37,766 nucleotides of DNA from DATMQA01 sp035566895 (GCA_035566895.1 DATMQA010000060.1:1-37766), one strand, 5' to 3'. Shown: positions 8,129-16,159, numbered from the stretch's first letter. Numbers and translations: made by a program. Notes: generated from the letters alone by a model not told the origin.

Positions 8129-8590
8129 TCAGGGAGTCACCGGGTCCGGCACGAAATCGTGCTCGCCCTTGAACGAGAGCGCTTCGACACAGAGCCGGTA
8201 TTTCACGCCCGGCTCCAACGGGTCGGGCTGGACACCCTTGCGCGCGGCGTGCATGCCGCCAATCGGCATGCCGTAATTGAAATCTTTGATTGGCACCGAA
8301 TTGGAGTCGGAAATCAGGCACCAAATGGGCGTCGCGAACTTATTAGTTTCAATCGCGCTGACGGGAACGACTTTGAGCGAAGTGAGTTTAAGTTCGCGGT
8401 TGAACCCAAAATGGATCGGGTCGATGGTGGAATTATCCGGGCTTTTGCGGCGGAAGAAGGCGATCCGCGCGGGCCGGGAGCGATGATAAATTTGAATATT
8501 TTCTTTGGCAAACCAGTCTTTGTTCAGGTAGAGCGAAAAACCGCCCAGCACGACGGCCAGGGCGATCATCAGCCAAATTTTCTTCGTCAT
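8129..8590 (-). CDS. Hypothetical membrane-anchored protein, 153 aa
   Basis: Not a recognised family. The ATG at 8590 gives MTKKIWLMIALAVVLGGFSLYL, a positively charged N-terminus and one hydrophobic segment (about 5-22), so the remainder is probably periplasmic or outer-face. The body has few motifs; the C-terminal VKYRLCVEALSFKGEHDFVPDP suggests beta structure. A longer frame from 8719 exists, but its extra 43 residues are Arg-rich and precede the natural anchor, so the internal ATG is preferred. It diverges from the pseudopilin-like gene at 8725. Function unknown. Confidence 0.7.
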   Translation of the reverse strand: MTKKIWLMIALAVVLGGFSLYLNKDWFAKENIQIYHRSRPARIAFFRRKSPDNSTIDPIHFGFNRELKLTSLKVVPVSAIETNKFATPIWCLISDSNSVPIKDFNYGMPIGGMHAARKGVQPDPLEPGVKYRLCVEALSFKGEHDFVPDPVTP

Positions 8591-8724
8591 AAACGTAATG
8601 GGTTGACGCCGGAACGACGAAATTATTCGAGCTGGTTGTAAAAAGCCGATGGAATCCCGGCGTCTCGGGTGAATTGCAGCGACCAGCGGGCCAAGATAAA
8701 CAGAACGAAAACGAAACAAAATCT

Positions 8725-9570
8725 ATGAACGACATCCGCAAACGTTTCCTGTGCCCCCACAACGATCTGGACCAGACCGCCTGCCCGGCCCCTGGCTCGC
8801 CCGCGGGTTCGCCCGGTTTCACCTTGATCGAACTACTGGTGGTCATCGCCATCATTGCCATCCTCGCCAGCATGCTGCTCCCGGCGCTGGCCCGTGCCAA
8901 AGAGGCCGGTCATCGGATTCAATGCAACAACTATCTCAAGCAGCTCGAAGTCTCCATCAAGCTCTACGCCGACGACAACGAGGGCTATTTCACCCCACGC
9001 ACCAATGCGTATCGCTGGCCGACGCTGCTGGTGGACTATTACCGCACCACCAATCTGTTGGTCTGCCCGACCGACGCGCTTCGCGGCGTGCCGCAAACCG
9101 ACACGGCTTCTCCCACCGCCCCTGACCGCGCCCCGCGCAGTTATTTCATTAATGGTTGGAATGATTCTTTCTTCGATACCCTGGGCGGCAATTTCCCCGT
9201 CTACATGGCCGGCACCTATCCCCGGTCCGGCCTCAAGGAATCGCTCGTCCTTAAACCGGCGGAAACCGTGATGTTCGGCGAGAAGAAGAACATCGCCCAA
9301 CCCACGGCCACCGACCCGAAGGGGGCGATGGACTATTACATGGACATGTACGAGCCTTCTGCCGGCGGCGTCATGGCGGGCAATGACGAAATCCGCATCG
9401 AGCATGGCTGCCATTCAGTCAACCACGCCGGGGACCACCACGGCGGGTCTAATTTCGCTTTTGTGGACGGAGGTGTGCGGTTCGTGCACTACGGCGGAAC
9501 GACCTGGCCCCTGAACCAGTGGGCGATTAGCGACGAGGACCGCCAGCGGAACGCCTTCCAGGCGCCGTAG
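8725..9570 (+). CDS. Pseudopilin-like secreted protein (prepilin leader, DG motif), 281 aa
   Basis: N-terminal leader followed by GFTLIELLVVIAIIAILA: prepilin peptidase would cut after the Gly and the hydrophobic helix would anchor the mature protein in a type II secretion or type IV pilus-like fibre. The body (about 60-281) is the beta-rich domain of the DUF1559-like pseudopilins abundant in Verrucomicrobiota and Planctomycetota, ending in a His-rich stretch and FAFVDGGVRFV, the late H-x-DG motif. A TTG start at 8674 would add 17 residues; ATG at 8725 is preferred. No strong Shine-Dalgarno. Role in the fibre or in surface adhesion is inferred. A paralogue lies at 16160-16972, with identical nucleotides over part of the leader. 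Confidence 0.9.
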   Translation: MNDIRKRFLCPHNDLDQTACPAPGSPAGSPGFTLIELLVVIAIIAILASMLLPALARAKEAGHRIQCNNYLKQLEVSIKLYADDNEGYFTPRTNAYRWPTLLVDYYRTTNLLVCPTDALRGVPQTDTASPTAPDRAPRSYFINGWNDSFFDTLGGNFPVYMAGTYPRSGLKESLVLKPAETVMFGEKKNIAQPTATDPKGAMDYYMDMYEPSAGGVMAGNDEIRIEHGCHSVNHAGDHHGGSNFAFVDGGVRFVHYGGTTWPLNQWAISDEDRQRNAFQAP

Positions 9571-9614
9571 AAGCCGGCAGAACCAGCACCCGAGCCCACC
9601 TCCCCTTCAGCACT

Positions 9615-9642
9615 GGAGCGGCTCCCCTGAGGGAGTCGCTCC
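9615..9642. terminator. Strong hairpin after pseudopilin-like gene
   Basis: Arms GGAGCGGCTCCC (9615-9626) and 9631-9642 pair over 12 positions with one G:U, around the loop CTGA. It lies 45 bases after the stop codon. There is no T-run, so it may act as an mRNA 3'-end stabiliser or Rho-assisted stop rather than a classical intrinsic terminator. Confidence 0.55.
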
Positions 9643-9770
9643 GGCTCCAGCATCCTCCCACCTATGAGAAGAGGCGCTGAAGTCTTTTCACCTTCCTCGC
9701 GATTTCAAGCCCAGCCAATAGGTTCTTTACCCTAACTGTTTGAGCAGCCCGGTTTCCAGGCTGCACAACT

Positions 9771-9809
9771 GAAAAGAAAACGGGCGGTCTCCCACCAGAA
9801 GACCGCCCG
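9771..9809 (-). terminator. Intrinsic terminator-like hairpin, minus orientation
   Basis: Perfect 10-bp stem CGGGCGGTCT (9781-9790) with 9800-9809 and a 9-base loop. Read on the minus strand, the stem is followed by TTTTCTTTTC (complement of 9771-9780), the pattern of an intrinsic terminator. No convincing minus-strand gene ends here, so it could be a relic, or serve transcripts from the 53-aa gene at 10524-10685. On the plus strand it has no T-run. Confidence 0.55.
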
Positions 9810-10023
9810 GCTTACACTGACCATCTCTAGGACGCGACGATTCCACTAAAAATCACGCATCCTGCCTATGGGGTTTTTGCCCCAGCAAAAGGGATGGCCT
9901 TGTCTCGCTGCGCTGGTCTCGAGTCGGTGCTGGTCCCAGTGCACGCGCCGGCTGCTGCCGGTGATAAGTAATATTTGACGCCGCTTCGCTTCCAGCCGAC
10001 GATGAATTGGATCCCTGGTTTGA

Positions 10024-10488
10024 ATGGATGCGATCATGGCAAAGCTTCGACGAAGCCGGTTGGGCAAAGAAACCCAGCGGCTCACCACCGTGGCCGCCTC
10101 GGAAGACTCCTCGACGGACACGCGGGTGAACGAGTTCTGCCGCGCGCTGGCCCAGCATCTGGGCCAGAATTGCCAATTCACCAAACAAATGTGGCTGCTG
10201 AGCGAGTTGCGGGTGCCGCAGTTGCGCGCCATTGCGGCGAAGGAAGCGGCCGCCGCCGACGTCGTCATCGTTTCGGTTCACCACGCCGAGAGTCTGCCGC
10301 CGGAAGTCCAGGCCTGGATTGATCTTTGGCTCAACCTCAAAAGCAATCGCCACAGGATTCTGCTGGCCCTTTTTGACCCGGTCTATCAAGGCGTCTCCAG
10401 CTCCATGCAAGCCTATTTGAAAAACGTCGCCGAAGGCGCACAGATGGAGTTTCTCGTGCAGTCGGACGACACACCGTCTGACCGGTAA
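10024..10488 (+). CDS. Hypothetical soluble protein, 154 aa
   Basis: Unrecognised. Alternating helix and strand pattern with a hydrophobic strand ADVVIVSVHHAE (about 77-88) followed by a helix and a second strand HRILLALFDP (about 112-121), as in a small Rossmann- or flavodoxin-like fold; no cofactor motif is evident. No signal or membrane segment. ATG at 10024 or 10036 could start it. The 450 bases upstream hold two hairpins and no gene. Minus-strand frames over it look like shadows because their composition is Arg-rich. Confidence 0.7.
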   Translation: MDAIMAKLRRSRLGKETQRLTTVAASEDSSTDTRVNEFCRALAQHLGQNCQFTKQMWLLSELRVPQLRAIAAKEAAAADVVIVSVHHAESLPPEVQAWIDLWLNLKSNRHRILLALFDPVYQGVSSSMQAYLKNVAEGAQMEFLVQSDDTPSDR

Positions 10489-10523
10489 GCGGGGCGCGAT
10501 GCGCCCGCCGTGATTGAATCGCG

Positions 10524-10685
10524 CTATCTCCGGCGCAGATTCAAGATGGCCTCACGGGCGTAGAGCAGCCACAACACTCCCAAAACCCCGATCATCACAA
10601 TTTGTCCGAGCAGCGGAAAATTGTAGATCAGGAAGCTGCCACCGCCACAGACCACCGTTGCTTTTCCCAAATCCAGAATGGTCAT
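10524..10685 (-). CDS. Small single-pass membrane protein, 53 aa
   Basis: ATG at 10685 opens a 53-codon frame ending in TAG at 10524. The product starts MTILDLGKATVVCGGGSFLI, continues with a hydrophobic stretch to about residue 42 (FPLLGQIVMIGVLGVLWLLY) and ends in a basic RRR tail, a sensible inside-positive single- or hairpin-membrane topology. It fills a gap between a plus-strand gene and the repeat-dense spacer. No Shine-Dalgarno is seen, and no family is recognised. Support is composition and topology only. Confidence 0.55.
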   Translation of the reverse strand: MTILDLGKATVVCGGGSFLIYNFPLLGQIVMIGVLGVLWLLYAREAILNLRRR

Positions 10686-10961
10686 ACGATTGCGTTCAAG
10701 CGTTCAAGTTTGGTTTCGACTTACGCCTGCATGAACTGGCCGAGTAACCGGTACGGGACCAGGGCGGGCAGACGGATTCTTGGCTGAAAAGCAGCATATT
10801 TTGCGCCAAAGTCCGGTAATTGGTAGATCACGACCCAAAGTCTGGAAAGGATTTGAGTGGGGCGTGGACGGAGACTGTCGGTAGGGCCTTGACCGCAAGA
10901 CGGAGGGGTTCCTGTTCAAAATTCCGACGCGAACGCTCCAACTCCCGTCTCCGCTGCGCCC

Positions 10962-11028
10962 CCATCATGCATCATCAATTAATCCATCATCCATCATCCA
11001 TCAATCCTTCATCCACCATCCATCCTCC
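10962..11028. repeat. CATC/ATCC microsatellite
   Basis: Imperfect run of CATCATC and CATCC units. A second tract of the same type lies at 11158-11190, on the other side of the GGCACGGC-rich stretch. Confidence 0.85.
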
Positions 11029-11083
11029 CCACGCGGGCCTGGCACGGCTCCGGCACGGCTGCGGCACGACTACAAAGTGCAAA

Positions 11084-11360
11084 AACCTCGGTAAATGCGG
11101 GCTTGGCACGACGGTACGGCTTAAAAACACATACTGTGCGCGCGCGCAACCTCCCCCCATCATCCACCATCCACCATCCATCATCCATCAGTTCGATTCC
11201 CTGATGCCTCGGACATTCAAAATCCACCGTGTTTACCGGCCTGTAACGAGTTCCAAATTCATAAAGCCTCGTGTTTACCGAGGCTGTAACGACCGTAACG
11301 ACCTGTTACGGATGATGTAACGGATCGCGACCTCAATAATCGCCCGCATTTACCGAGGTT
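11084..11360. repeat. 19-bp perfect inverted repeat pair
   Basis: AACCTCGGTAAATGCGGGC at 11084-11102 is the exact reverse complement of 11342-11360. The pair encloses 239 bases carrying a microsatellite, two hairpins and related motif copies. No transposase or integrase frame is inside, so it would be a non-autonomous or decayed element, or a structured RNA locus. Confidence 0.85.
11158..11190. repeat. Second CATC/CCAT microsatellite tract
   Basis: Short imperfect run of CATCCAC and CATCAT units, same type as 10962-11028 and inside the 19-bp inverted repeat pair. Confidence 0.8.
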
Positions 11361-11381
11361 GTAACGACGTAACGAGTTCAA
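11231..11381. repeat. TTTACCG..TGTAACGA repeat family with hairpins
   Basis: Three diverged direct copies: 11231-11253 (GTTTACCGGCCTGTAACGAG), 11273-11300 and 11349-11379. The first and third both end in TAACGAGTTC. Within the second, GCCTCG (11266-11271) pairs with CGAGGC (11279-11284), and CCGTAAC (11293-11299) pairs with GTTACGG (11305-11311). The right arm of the 19-bp inverted repeat is the start of the third copy. Confidence 0.75.
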
Positions 11382-11470
11382 GGGGGGGTACTATATACAT
11401 ATATACCCATACGCTCGTTCTCTTCCTCATCCTCTCGTTCCCTTCGCTCGTCCTTATCTATCCCCAACAT

Positions 11471-11530
11471 CGGCCAACCGCGGCTAACCGCGGCTAACAT
11501 CGCCTAACCGCGGCTAACCGCGGCTAACAT
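11471..11530. repeat. CCGCGG-bearing 10-bp tandem repeat with 30-bp period
   Basis: Two 30-base units, 11471-11500 and 11501-11530, differ at two positions. Each is made of three 10-base subunits of the type CGGCTAACCG, the last ending in ACAT. Adjacent subunits create CCGCGG palindromes, four in total. Confidence 0.9.
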
Positions 11531-11651
11531 TGGCAACCAGAGCTACCGAGAGCAAAATCGGTGTCCCCGCTTTCCTCCGCTCCCTCTGTTCAAAATCCGG
11601 ATCAGCCTTCCTTGCCTTCATTACCTTCTGTTCCAAATCCGGCCGGGACCG

Positions 11652-11677
11652 CGCCCGCCCCTCAACTTGCAATCTCC
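11652..11677. repeat. 26-bp direct repeat, first copy
   Basis: Identical to 11800-11825; starts CGCCCGCCCC and ends GCAATCTCC. After one mismatch the match resumes with AAAACGG. The copies lie 148 bases apart, and the REP-like hairpin at 11743 lies between them. Confidence 0.85.
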
Positions 11678-11742
11678 GAAAACGGCAAACAGGAAATAAT
11701 CGAAAATCAAAATTCAAAAATCGAAAATGCCGAGAGCGGTCT

Positions 11743-11775
11743 CCCTCTCCCCAAAGGGAGAGGGCAGGGGTGAGG
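11743..11775. repeat. REP-like CCCTCTCCC palindrome
   Basis: CCCTCTCCC (11743-11751) pairs perfectly with GGGAGAGGG (11756-11764) around the loop CAAA, followed by CAGGGGTGAGG. This hairpin plus CCCCTCACCCCTGCCCTCTCC on the complement is a form seen as an interspersed palindromic repeat in many bacterial genomes. Confidence 0.75.
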
Positions 11776-11799
11776 GGGAAGCGCACAGCCAGGACACAA

Positions 11800-11825
11800 C
11801 GCCCGCCCCTCAACTTGCAATCTCC
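11800..11825. repeat. 26-bp direct repeat, second copy
   Basis: Exact copy of 11652-11677. Confidence 0.85.
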
Positions 11826-11835
11826 CAAAACGGTG

Positions 11836-11868
11836 AACCTTCAACCTTCAACTTTCAACCTTCAACTT
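11836..11868. repeat. AACCTTC tandem repeat
   Basis: Five imperfect 7-base units of AACCTTC/AACTTTC, in the spacer upstream of the 662-aa gene. Confidence 0.85.
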
Positions 11869-11986
11869 CCGCCACCTCTCCGTTTCTGATGCCTCCTGTT
11901 CAAAATCCGGACGGGAACTCCCACACCCAGGACACGCTGCTTGCGGTCTTCGGTCTCGGTGGTGGACAAAGCGGAGGTGGCGGGGC

Positions 11987-13975
11987 ATGCTCAAAGCGAC
12001 ACACATGGCACTCGAATTGATTGGACCGCACCCGCTGGCGCGGGATGACCAGGGCCGGCAGGTGACCCGCATCGGCACCCTTTTCCCCGCACACGCGGCG
12101 CTTTATACCCAGCCGCCGGGAGTGCATGCGGTGCAGCGGGCCAACTTCCTGGATCATCTCAACACCCGGCGCGCCGCCCAAGGGCAGCCGTCATTGACTC
12201 CGGATGAAGAACAGGCCGTTTGCGCCAATTCGGTGGACCTGGTCTTCGAGTCGGACCATATCCTGATCCGGCCGGACCCGGAGCGGATGGAACTGACGTT
12301 CAATGCGGACGACCTGCTGCAAACGTTGGTATCCAAGCGCCAGGTGAAGTTCCTTTCGGTGGCGGACCCGAGGGTGCGCGAGGCCATCAAGCGGCGCGGG
12401 GAGTGCTGGCGGCTGAGCGCCATTCCCAAGACGCGCGAGGCCAAGGAGCGCCTGGTCTTTGGCTCGAAAGTCGGCATTCAAGGGCAGCCAATTTACTATT
12501 ACAACCGGCTCACGGGCACCCGGTGGCTCACCTGCCAGGAATTCGAGGGCCTGGGCCATCTCCAGGACAAGGCGCTGGCCGAGCACCTGCAGGAAATCGC
12601 CGACCATTCCCTGCACCATAACCGCCTCGGCCGGCCTGAAGTTGACTTCTTCGCGGCGGATTTGCGCCGCTTTGGCGCGCGTGATTTCGCCGGTGTGGCC
12701 TACGCCCAACTGCCGCCGGAGCAACTGCGAGCCAAATTCGACGAGCTAAGAAAAACCTTCCGCGCGGCGGTTCATGAGGCCTTTTGCAAAGACGATTGCC
12801 ACAACCGGGCCTGGTGCGAGCGGATCCTTTCGACGCTGTTCCTGGAAGGCAACGAAAGCCAGTCCGAGCAACTATTGAGCGGCCTCAGCCCGGAGTTCTT
12901 CCTGCAAATCGACTGGCTGGCCGGCGGCCGTTTCGAAGAAGGAGAATTCTTGCTGGACTCGGTTTTTGAGGAAGCCGTGGCCCACCGTGAGGATGCGGAA
13001 CTGCAGCGGCTGTGTGATCCCCGGGCCAAGGATATCGTTCTGAATATCGTCCGGGATTATGGTGACCTGGAATACCTTAACCTGGGCTGCGTGCCGGAGA
13101 GCCTTTCGCTGGACCGCCCGCAAATGGATGGCCGGCGTGGAGTGTACCTGGCTGAATTCCGCGCGCGGGGCGAGCCCAACCCGCTGAAACGTTTTCTACG
13201 GCTCCAAAAGTGGGGCGTGTGGGAACACCTCGATGAAGGCAAGGGGCTGCTCCAGTCCATCCAGGAAAGTGACGAGTACACTGATTACTGGCTGGACCGG
13301 CGGCTGGGTTCGCGTCAATTGGGCATGAATCTTTGCCGCCGGGTTTTTATGCGCCGCCTGACTGAAATTTACCAGGGGGCGAACCAGTCGCAACGCGGCC
13401 AGACGATTCGCACGACGTATTTCGAACGCGAGTACGTGCCCGGCATCGCCACCGACAAGCTGCCGCTGGACCGGTACTCGCGCCCGGGCTACGCGGCCAA
13501 ACTGGCGCCCTTGCTGGGCCGGGCCGCCGCCTCAAGCCTGATCGTCGGCCGCTCTTTTAACGGCACGCGCCTGGCCCTTGATGATGGTGACGAAGTCGTG
13601 CGAGAAGGGGATGATGGACTGCCCTGCGAAGTCCTCGTGGGCGATCACAGCGGCGCGTTCACCGAATACCAGCAGCCGCTCGAGAGATTTGCCGCCGATT
13701 GCGCGCGGCCGATTAACGCACGCGAAAGCGTGGTGCCCGCTCCCCAGGAATTTGCCCGGAGTTACCTGGAGGCCTTTGGCGAGCAGTTCCGGCACATTCA
13801 AAGTGATTACCGGCAGCGCCGGCGCGCCTTCGATAACCTCTTCAAGCACTGCCGGTACGATCCGGCCGGGAGTTTCGGCTACCGCTGGGAATGCGTGCTG
13901 CGCCGGCTCGACCGGACCAACCCGGACACGCTCCTGAATGCGATTCGAGCGCAGGTCAAGGTGCTGAAGACCTGA
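11987..13975 (+). CDS. Unrecognised 662-aa soluble protein
   Basis: No family recognised. Start ATG 11987 is supported by GGAGGTGG at 11973-11980, one of the clearest Shine-Dalgarno sequences in the window; ATG 12005 is an alternative. No signal peptide or membrane segment, so cytoplasmic. N-terminal third (1-200) contains strand-rich segments and IYYYNRLTGTRWLTCQEF; the centre has a CKDDCHNRAWCERI cysteine/histidine cluster (about 264-277) that could bind metal; the C-terminal third has RLALDDGDEVVREGDDGLP and a repeated VGDHSGAFTEYQQPLERF-type segment. Codon use matches the neighbours. It converges on the GH3 gene with ten bases between stops. Likely a clade-restricted conserved protein. 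Confidence 0.88.
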   Translation: MLKATHMALELIGPHPLARDDQGRQVTRIGTLFPAHAALYTQPPGVHAVQRANFLDHLNTRRAAQGQPSLTPDEEQAVCANSVDLVFESDHILIRPDPERMELTFNADDLLQTLVSKRQVKFLSVADPRVREAIKRRGECWRLSAIPKTREAKERLVFGSKVGIQGQPIYYYNRLTGTRWLTCQEFEGLGHLQDKALAEHLQEIADHSLHHNRLGRPEVDFFAADLRRFGARDFAGVAYAQLPPEQLRAKFDELRKTFRAAVHEAFCKDDCHNRAWCERILSTLFLEGNESQSEQLLSGLSPEFFLQIDWLAGGRFEEGEFLLDSVFEEAVAHREDAELQRLCDPRAKDIVLNIVRDYGDLEYLNLGCVPESLSLDRPQMDGRRGVYLAEFRARGEPNPLKRFLRLQKWGVWEHLDEGKGLLQSIQESDEYTDYWLDRRLGSRQLGMNLCRRVFMRRLTEIYQGANQSQRGQTIRTTYFEREYVPGIATDKLPLDRYSRPGYAAKLAPLLGRAAASSLIVGRSFNGTRLALDDGDEVVREGDDGLPCEVLVGDHSGAFTEYQQPLERFAADCARPINARESVVPAPQEFARSYLEAFGEQFRHIQSDYRQRRRAFDNLFKHCRYDPAGSFGYRWECVLRRLDRTNPDTLLNAIRAQVKVLKT

Positions 13976-13985
13976 GCGGCGTCGA

Positions 13986-15782
13986 TCAGTAAGTCAGCCC
14001 AAACCCAAACGCGAACTGCGCCGGCTTGTCAGAGTCACCTCCGACGATCTGTTCGTTGGTGCGCGGCCAGGTCCGCGGGAGTTTGCCGGTGGGTTTGTAA
14101 TCCCCGAGCAGCACGTCGGCGACGCCCGCGCCCTCGGTTCCCGGCAGCCAGGCAGCGACAAGCGCGTCGCTGGTTTCGAGGGCTTGGCCCAACACCAGGG
14201 GCCGGCCGGACAACAGCACCGTCACGACGGGCACACCCGAGCCCTTGGCTTTTTCGATTAAAGCCACGTCTTTGGGCGAGACGCGAAGATCGCTGCGGTC
14301 GCCTTTCATCTCGGCGTAAGGCTGTTCGCCCACTACCGCTATGATGGCATCCGCACCCTGGAGTTGGCTGGCATCGGGCGAGAAGGTGACCTGGCCTTTC
14401 GGGCCAACTGCCTGGCGAAGAGCGGCGAGAATGGTCGTGCCGCCATGGGTGACTTGCCCGCTCTTGCCCTGCCAGTCAATCGTCCAGCCGCCGCATTGCA
14501 TGCCGACATCATCGGCCCCCTGGCCCACGACGACCAGGTGCTTTAGCGCTTTTGAAAGGGGGAGCGAATGTTTGTCGTTCTTGAGCAGCACCAACGACTG
14601 GCGCACGCACTCGCGCGCTACCTTGCGGTGCTCGGCCGAACCGACCTCTGCCGTAAGCTTTGTGTCACCATAAGGGTGCTCGAAAAGCCCCATCTGATAT
14701 TTCACCCGCAGAATCCGCCGCGCGGCATCATCAATCCGCGCGGGCGACACTTTGCCTTCCGCCACTAAACCTTTGAGGAGTGTCATGAACTCGATGTAAT
14801 TGTTCTTCTGTCCCAGGCCATTCGGGATCATCACCATGTCCAGCCCCGCGTTAATTGATTTTTCAATGTCGGTTTTGTAGTCCCTCGAGAGTTGGTCGAT
14901 GGCGGCCCAATCGCTGACCAGAAAGCCCTGGAAGCCAAGTTCGCCTTTCAGCACGTCAGTCAGCAGATGCTTGTTGCCGTGCATTTTTTCGCCGTTCCAA
15001 CTGCTGTAGGAGACCATGATGGAGCCCGCGCCGGCCTTGATCGCCTGGATATAGGGAGCCAGGTGCAACTGGCGAAAGGTCGCTTCGTCGCAAACCGCGT
15101 TGCCCTGGTCCACGCCGTTTTGGGTCGCGCCGTCACCCATGAAATGTTTGGCACACGCCAGGACCGACGAGCCATCCGGCAGTTTGGCCTGAAAACCTTT
15201 CACCGCCGCGGCGCCCAGTTCGGCCGCCAGCTCCGGCGACTCGCCGAAGCTCTCGTAGGTCCGGCCCCATCTTTCGCATCGGGCTACGGCGATGCAGGGA
15301 GCGAAGGCCCAGTGGATGCCGGTGCCGGCGACTTCCATCGCGGTGATGTGCTCGGCTTGTTCTACCAGCGCCGGATTGCGTGTAGCTCCCAGGCCAATAT
15401 TGTGCGGAAAAATCACGGCTCCATCGACGTTGTTGTGGCCGTGCACCGCGTCGATACCGTAAATCAGCGGAACCTTCAGCCGCGTCTTGAGCGCCCACGC
15501 CTGGTATTCGTCGCAGGCCCTGCGCCAGCCTTTCGCCGTAATGTCAGCGGGGTCCGAATCCCCGCCGCTCAGCATCGAGCCAATGGCGTACTTCTGGATA
15601 TCCGCCTTGTTCTTCAAGGCATTCATGTCGACCTGGACCATCTGCCCGATCCTCTCCTCCAGAGTCATTCGCGAAAGCAACGCCTGGGCTCGCTGGTCGC
15701 AATCGGTGGTTTGCTGCGCAATGGCTTGACCTGCTGCGAGCACGGTCAAAAAGAGCAGGAACCACCGCCAGGCTTTCCCCAA
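13986..15782 (-). CDS. Secreted GH3 beta-glucosidase/exo-glucanase
   Basis: Glycoside hydrolase family 3: releases glucose (or related sugars) from the non-reducing ends of beta-glucans. Numbered from TTG 15782, the product is 598 aa. Signal peptide GKAWRWFLLFLTVLAAGQAIAQ with an AIA cleavage site. TIM-barrel domain with KHF at 212-214 and nucleophile D291 in GFLVSDWAA; alpha/beta sandwich domain with VGEQPYAEMKGD (484-495), the acid/base segment of exo-glucanase-type GH3. No C-terminal fibronectin III domain, so it resembles the two-domain exo-glucanase type rather than BglX. TTG 15782 has GAGG ten bases upstream; ATGs at 15887 and 15977 add 35 and 65 residues that would bury the signal peptide. 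Likely partner of the GH16 enzyme. Confidence 0.95.
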   Translation of the reverse strand: MGKAWRWFLLFLTVLAAGQAIAQQTTDCDQRAQALLSRMTLEERIGQMVQVDMNALKNKADIQKYAIGSMLSGGDSDPADITAKGWRRACDEYQAWALKTRLKVPLIYGIDAVHGHNNVDGAVIFPHNIGLGATRNPALVEQAEHITAMEVAGTGIHWAFAPCIAVARCERWGRTYESFGESPELAAELGAAAVKGFQAKLPDGSSVLACAKHFMGDGATQNGVDQGNAVCDEATFRQLHLAPYIQAIKAGAGSIMVSYSSWNGEKMHGNKHLLTDVLKGELGFQGFLVSDWAAIDQLSRDYKTDIEKSINAGLDMVMIPNGLGQKNNYIEFMTLLKGLVAEGKVSPARIDDAARRILRVKYQMGLFEHPYGDTKLTAEVGSAEHRKVARECVRQSLVLLKNDKHSLPLSKALKHLVVVGQGADDVGMQCGGWTIDWQGKSGQVTHGGTTILAALRQAVGPKGQVTFSPDASQLQGADAIIAVVGEQPYAEMKGDRSDLRVSPKDVALIEKAKGSGVPVVTVLLSGRPLVLGQALETSDALVAAWLPGTEGAGVADVLLGDYKPTGKLPRTWPRTNEQIVGGDSDKPAQFAFGFGLTY

Positions 15783-16015
15783 TAGCGGGCAACCTCGCGG
15801 CCTTGATTCCAAATGGGTTGGCCCTGGGCAATCATGACCGAGCGATTTGGGTGTAACGTGGCCGGAATTTGAGCGGTACTGAATCATATCAGCCTTGTAA
15901 TACAAATAACTACACAAACATGTCAAGGACAATAAGAGCCATCCTGCCATAAAACCGCGACAACGTCGGTCAAACATGCCGCAAATCGGCCAAAAATAAA
16001 ACGCGAACTTAGCCC

Positions 16016-16043
16016 TTGACAGATGACTGCAACGTAATATAAA
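16016..16043 (+). promoter_or_regulatory. Sigma-70-type promoter for pseudopilin-like gene
   Basis: TTGACA at 16016-16021, 16-base spacer, TATAAA at 16038-16043: near-consensus. Expected transcription start is about 16050, ahead of both candidate ATGs (16091 and 16160) of the gene that follows. Confidence 0.7.
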
Positions 16044-16159
16044 GTGCTACATCTACCGCGATTCCGATATGACATTATGTCGTTCTAAACATGACCAGTC
16101 GGCAGTTTTGCCGCCTGCTACCTCGTCCAGCGTCGGCTAAACTAACGCGCATTCAGCTC

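Larger units (their letters stand above)
10686..11986. other. 1.3-kb repeat-dense non-coding region
   Basis: No convincing gene in any frame; frames present are low-complexity, Ser/Arg/Pro-rich translations of repeats. It holds, in order, two CATC-type microsatellites, a 19-bp inverted repeat pair enclosing TTTACCG/TAACG motif copies with hairpins, an AT-rich patch near 11390-11410, a pyrimidine-rich run (11413-11460), a 60-bp CCGCGG tandem repeat, a 26-bp direct repeat, a REP-like hairpin and a CAACCTT tandem repeat. Each is listed separately. Confidence 0.75.

Noticed and set aside
9846..10410. Minus-strand frames opposite the 154-aa gene
   Set aside because: Arg-rich, no motif; the plus-strand frame has better amino-acid composition.
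11471..11530. Possible CRISPR or origin iterons
   Set aside because: Subunits abut directly without spacers; no replication-initiator or DnaA-box cluster is nearby.
11530..11889. 119-codon frame in the repeat region
   Set aside because: Translates several unrelated repeats into a Ser/Arg/Pro-rich string; no start signal and no protein-like pattern.
15783..15977. Long N-terminal extension of the GH3 protein
   Set aside because: The extra 65 residues would place the signal peptide internally; TTG 15782 with an upstream GAGG gives a normal leader.
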